From: Catellatospora tritici
GTDB lineage: Bacteria; Actinomycetota; Actinomycetes; Mycobacteriales; Micromonosporaceae
Direction: 5' to 3'
Assembly: GCF_019083965.1 (NCBI RefSeq)
Contig: NZ_JAHRCY010000007.1
Location: forward strand, 379,157 to 443,156
DNA: 64,000 nt
Shown: positions 62,298 to 64,000 of the stretch, piece after piece
How positions within the stretch are numbered: the first letter of the stretch is position 1
How the letters are laid out: each line of letters starts with the position of its first letter
Program-made: the position numbers and the translations under genes
Notes under the pieces: generated by a model
The model's database searches: none
Told to the model about the DNA's origin: nothing
Seen by the model: the letters and a program-made list of their open reading frames with translations, nothing else

Positions 62298-62429
62298 ATG
62301 TGCCGCCGTCAGAACAACACGCCGCTGTGGCTCGCGCCCTGCGGTGATGCGGTCCTGCCCGGCGCCATGCGATACGCCGGTCGACCCGGTTGTGAAAGCC
62401 GCCGGGAACAGGGTGCGCGACGCTGTTGA
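62298..62429 (+). CDS. possible 43-residue Cys-containing peptide
   Basis: Starts MCRRQNNTPLWLAPCGDAV and ends RREQGARRC with a TGA. GGAG lies 8 nt upstream, inside the preceding leader frame, so the two could be coupled. A classical hairpin plus T-run terminator follows at 62451. I do not recognise the peptide; it could be a small protein or part of a regulatory leader. Four cysteines and a basic C-terminus are the only features. Confidence 0.4.
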   Translation: MCRRQNNTPLWLAPCGDAVLPGAMRYAGRPGCESRREQGARRC

Positions 62430-62450
62430 AGCGTCGTCGAAGCGGCTTCA

Positions 62451-62488
62451 GCCGCCCGCACCCGAACCTCGGGAGCGGGCGGCTTTTT
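62451..62488 (+). terminator. intrinsic terminator with T-run
   Basis: GCCGCCCGC and GCGGGCGGC form the outer stem, CCCGA/TCGGG an inner one, followed by TTTTT. It ends the short-peptide transcript before the tRNA array. Confidence 0.9.
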
Positions 62489-62601
62489 CGTTCCCGAACC
62501 AGCACTACCTGCACAGAAAGCCTCGGTACGCCGGTGGCGCGGACGTTTGAAAACTCCACAGCGGATGGCAATGAGTGATGCGTCGCATGAGGCGGCGCCA
62601 A

Positions 62602-62672
62602 GGCCGATTCGGCTATGGGTAGGCCCCCGGGTTCTCAGCCCGGAAAAGCGGGTTCGAGCCCCGCATCGGCTA
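62602..62672 (+). tRNA. tRNA-Glu (CTC), divergent
   Basis: Acceptor GGCCGAT/ATCGGCT (first pair G-U), a short D stem of about 3 pairs, anticodon arm CCGGG-TTCTCAG-CCCGG (CTC), T arm GCGGG-TTCGAGC-CCCGC. 71 nt, no encoded CCA. The first tRNA of the array. Confidence 0.8.
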
Positions 62673-62700
62673 CGTAATACAGCAATTTCCAGGAAAACAA

Positions 62701-62774
62701 GCGGTTGTCGCACAACGGCAGTGCACTGCCTCGCCATGGCAGAGACCCGGGTTCGACTCCCGGCCACCGCTCCA
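62701..62774 (+). tRNA. tRNA-Gly (GCC), divergent, CCA encoded
   Basis: Acceptor GCGGTTG/CCACCGC with one mismatch (T6 x C67), anticodon arm CTGCC-TCGCCAT-GGCAG (GCC), T arm CCGGG-TTCGACT-CCCGG, then T and encoded CCA. Confidence 0.85.
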
Positions 62775-62808
62775 TTCGACATCACGACTCGATTCAGGAG
62801 GTGACCCG

Positions 62809-63252
62809 ATGAACGGGGTACTGGTACTCAACGCCGACCTCGGCCCGCTGCACCGGGTCAGCCTGCGCCACGCACTGCGGATGCTGTGGCGGCAGGTGGC
62901 CGTGGTGCACGAGGCCGAGCCGGACCAGGTGGTCGGGGTGTACCCGATGCCACGGGTGGTCCGGCTGGTCAGCTACGTGGTGACCCGCTGGCGGTTCAGC
63001 GGCGGCCCGGCCTGGTCGCGGCGCGGCGTGCTGGTGCGGGATGGGCACCGGTGCGCGTACTGCGGCGGGCCGGCGAGCACCGTCGACCACGTGCTGCCGA
63101 GCTCGCGCGGCGGCCGCAACACCTGGCTCAACACGGTGGCCGCCTGCGGCGGCTGCAACCAGCGCAAGGGGGACCGGACGCCGGTCGAGGCACGGATGCC
63201 GCTGCGGGTCACCCCGACGGCTCCGTCCTGGGCGGCACTGGCCCGGCGCTGA
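62809..63252 (+). CDS. HNH endonuclease domain protein inside a tRNA array
   Basis: A 147-residue protein starting MNGVLVLNADLGPLHRVSL. The HNH nuclease region (about residues 78-130) reads VLVRDGHRCAYCGG, STVDHVLPSSRGG and NTVAACGGCNQRKGDR: two CxxC zinc pairs, the catalytic DH, and the Asn of the HNH motif. The N-terminal part resembles the actinobacterial HNH family that begins VLVLNA. GGAGGTGA precedes the ATG. It interrupts the tRNA-Gly to tRNA-Gln spacing and may be part of the mobility of the array or a stand-alone homing-like nuclease. A hairpin terminator follows. Confidence 0.9.
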   Translation: MNGVLVLNADLGPLHRVSLRHALRMLWRQVAVVHEAEPDQVVGVYPMPRVVRLVSYVVTRWRFSGGPAWSRRGVLVRDGHRCAYCGGPASTVDHVLPSSRGGRNTWLNTVAACGGCNQRKGDRTPVEARMPLRVTPTAPSWAALARR

Positions 63253-63289
63253 GATCGGCCGCGGGGTCCACGGGGACCCGCGGCCGATC
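63253..63289 (+). terminator. terminator after the HNH gene
   Basis: GATCGGCCGCGG ... CCGCGGCCGATC inverted repeat directly after the HNH stop, followed by CCTTTCG. Confidence 0.65.
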
Positions 63290-63292
63290 CTT

Positions 63293-63363
63293 TCGCGGGT
63301 CGTCCAACGGCAGGACACCTGACTCTGAATCAGGGAATCGAGGTTCGAATCCTTGCCCGCGAG
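63293..63363 (+). tRNA. tRNA-Gln (CTG), divergent
   Basis: Perfect acceptor TCGCGGG/CCCGCGA, anticodon arm CCTGA-CTCTGAA-TCAGG (CTG), T arm CGAGG-TTCGAAT-CCTTG. No encoded CCA. Confidence 0.88.
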
Positions 63364-63374
63364 CAGCACCACCA

Positions 63375-63447
63375 GGGCCTATAGCTCATCAGGAAGAGCG
63401 CCGCTTTTGCAAAGCGGAGGTGGCCGGTTCGAGTCCGGCTGGGTCCA
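63375..63447 (+). tRNA. tRNA-Ala (TGC), second copy, divergent
   Basis: Acceptor GGGCCTA/TGGGTCC with two G-U pairs, anticodon arm CCGCT-TTTGCAA-AGCGG (TGC), T arm GCCGG-TTCGAGT-CCGGC. It differs clearly from the tRNA-Ala at 57909 in all stems. Confidence 0.88.
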
Positions 63448-63458
63448 CGCAAGATCAA

Positions 63459-63532
63459 GCCTTGATGGCGCAACGGGACAGCGCACCGGTCTACGAAGCC
63501 GGGGGTTGCAGGTTCGAATCCTGCTCAGGGCG
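63459..63532 (+). tRNA. tRNA-Arg (ACG), divergent
   Basis: Acceptor GCCTTGA/TCAGGGC, anticodon arm CCGGT-CTACGAA-GCCGG (ACG, expected to be edited to ICG), T arm GCAGG-TTCGAAT-CCTGC. Confidence 0.88.
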
Positions 63533-63572
63533 CGATGGGTGCGGTCGACGGGGGTCGGGCCGTGCCCATGAA

Positions 63573-63646
63573 CGGGATGTGGCGCAGTTTGGTAGCGCGC
63601 TCGTCTGGGGGGCGAGAGGTCGCCGGTTCGAGTCCGGCCATCCCGA
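63573..63646 (+). tRNA. tRNA-Pro (GGG), divergent
   Basis: Perfect acceptor CGGGATG/CATCCCG, anticodon arm CTCGT-CTGGGGG-GCGAG (GGG), T arm GCCGG-TTCGAGT-CCGGC. Confidence 0.9.
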
Positions 63647-63662
63647 CGTACGAGAGAGACAC

Positions 63663-63743
63663 GCGGACGCGCCGACGTTGGAGAGTCGGGCTCGGCTGTA
63701 AACCGGGTGCTTGTCTGAGGGGGTTCGAATCCCTTCGTCCGCA
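63663..63743 (+). tRNA. tRNA-Tyr (GTA), divergent
   Basis: Acceptor GCGGACG/CGTCCGC, anticodon arm CTCGG-CTGTAAA-CCGGG (GTA), long variable arm TGCTTGTCTGA-like as expected for tRNA-Tyr, and T loop TTCGAAT. Confidence 0.87.
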
Positions 63744-63748
63744 CGTAC

Positions 63749-63825
63749 GGCCATGTGGCGTTCCGGGTGGAGCGCTCCGTCTGCAAAACGGATGACCTCG
63801 GGTTCGACTCCCGGCATGGCTTCCA
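63749..63825 (+). tRNA. tRNA-Cys (GCA), divergent, CCA encoded
   Basis: Acceptor GGCCATG/CATGGCT (first pair G-U), anticodon arm TCCGT-CTGCAAA-ACGGA (GCA), T arm TCGGG-TTCGACT-CCCGG, then T and CCA. Confidence 0.85.
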
Positions 63826-63855
63826 GCACTCGTTCGCCGTCCGCTGGGGGAGAGT

Positions 63856-63874
63856 TGAGAAGGGCACCTTCTTA
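63856..63874. repeat. AAGAAGG/CCTTCTT palindromic repeat, copy B
   Basis: TGAGAAGGGCACCTTCTTA differs by one base from the copy at 27699-27717. It follows the tRNA array. Confidence 0.75.
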
Positions 63875-63926
63875 GAGCGACCGGCAGTAGGCGTTGAGCT
63901 GGGCGTGGCCGGTCAGGGATAGCGAA

Positions 63927-63989
63927 CAGGCACGGGACTCATCGATCATTGGAGTTCTCTACGCTTCAACGACAGGAGTCCCGTGCCTG
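63927..63989. other. 14-bp inverted repeat around a possible gene start at the window edge
   Basis: CAGGCACGGGACTC (63927-63940) and its exact complement (63976-63989) enclose 35 bp. The right arm covers a GTG at 63983 with ACAGGAG just upstream (frame begins MPAVPS). The arrangement looks like an insertion-sequence end or a self-repressing leader. The frame runs out of the window, so no product is called. Confidence 0.4.
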
Positions 63990-64000
63990 CCGTGCCATCA

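Noticed and set aside
62540..62575. tRNA-Phe-like anticodon (TTTGAAAA) upstream of the array
   Set aside because: The flanking bases do not form an anticodon stem and no T arm follows at the right distance.

Overview
The window is high-GC actinobacterial chromosome around the replication origin. Gene order follows the dnaA region of Mycobacterium tuberculosis: Rv0051-like mannosyltransferase, ponA1, DUF5318, PadR and ino1 in one block; then cca, murJ, sigM, anti-sigM, trxB, trxA, cwlM, Rv3916c-like, parB, parA, rsmG, jag, yidC, yidD, rnpA, rpmH, dnaA, dnaN, recF, DUF721, gyrB, gyrA, DUF3566, tRNA-Ile and tRNA-Ala. A gnd gene between dnaN and recF (as in Streptomyces), a MurJ pseudokinase encoded as a separate gene, paired DUF6584 genes and the dispersed palindromes suggest a filamentous actinomycete, most likely Micromonosporaceae. 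The genus cannot be fixed by reading alone.

Layout. 0-7.4 kb: cell-envelope and inositol genes (GT87 mannosyltransferase, class A PBP, DUF5318, PadR, ino1). 7.5-12.3 kb: two DUF6584 genes, NfeD-flotillin pair, MFS transporter. 12.4-24.5 kb: cca, murJ, a HerA-like ATPase, then a tightly coupled run of MurJ-type pseudokinase, sigM and anti-sigma factor, then trxBA, cwlM and a DUF2786 gene. 24.5-30.2 kb: acetyltransferase, PLP aminotransferase, ATP-grasp ligase, an XRE regulator divergent from an SDR, and a HIT protein. 30.2-36.0 kb: a gene-free segment carrying six parS sites, a DnaA-box cluster beside an AT-rich patch, and two GC-rich microsatellites. 36.0-43.3 kb: a DUF1579-like gene, then the leftward parB-parA-rsmG-jag-yidC-yidD-rnpA-rpmH block. 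43.3-57.1 kb: dnaA, oriC, dnaN, gnd, recF, DUF721, gyrB, gyrA, DUF3566. 57.1-60.2 kb: tRNA-Ile, a DLW-type microprotein, tRNA-Ala and the relic of an integrative element bounded by a 16-bp direct repeat. 60.2-64.0 kb: a secreted protein, short peptide ORFs and an array of eight divergent tRNA genes interrupted by an HNH nuclease gene.

Working together: DnaA, DnaN, RecF, the DUF721 (DciA-like) protein and gyrase serve replication. ParA, ParB and eight exact parS palindromes between 29.5 and 39.5 kb serve origin segregation. MurJ, its pseudokinase, CwlM and the PBP serve peptidoglycan synthesis. SigM, its anti-sigma factor and TrxA/TrxB serve stress and redox responses.

The least ordinary parts are the 5.8-kb gene-free parS region with its second origin-like DnaA cluster, the two parS-satellite pairs, a parS embedded in a bidirectional terminator, four DnaA boxes between gyrB and gyrA, the integrative-element relic at tRNA-Ala, and the tRNA array. 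Start codons were chosen from ribosome binding sites, leaderless -10 boxes placed 6-7 nt upstream, and family alignment from memory. No database search was run.
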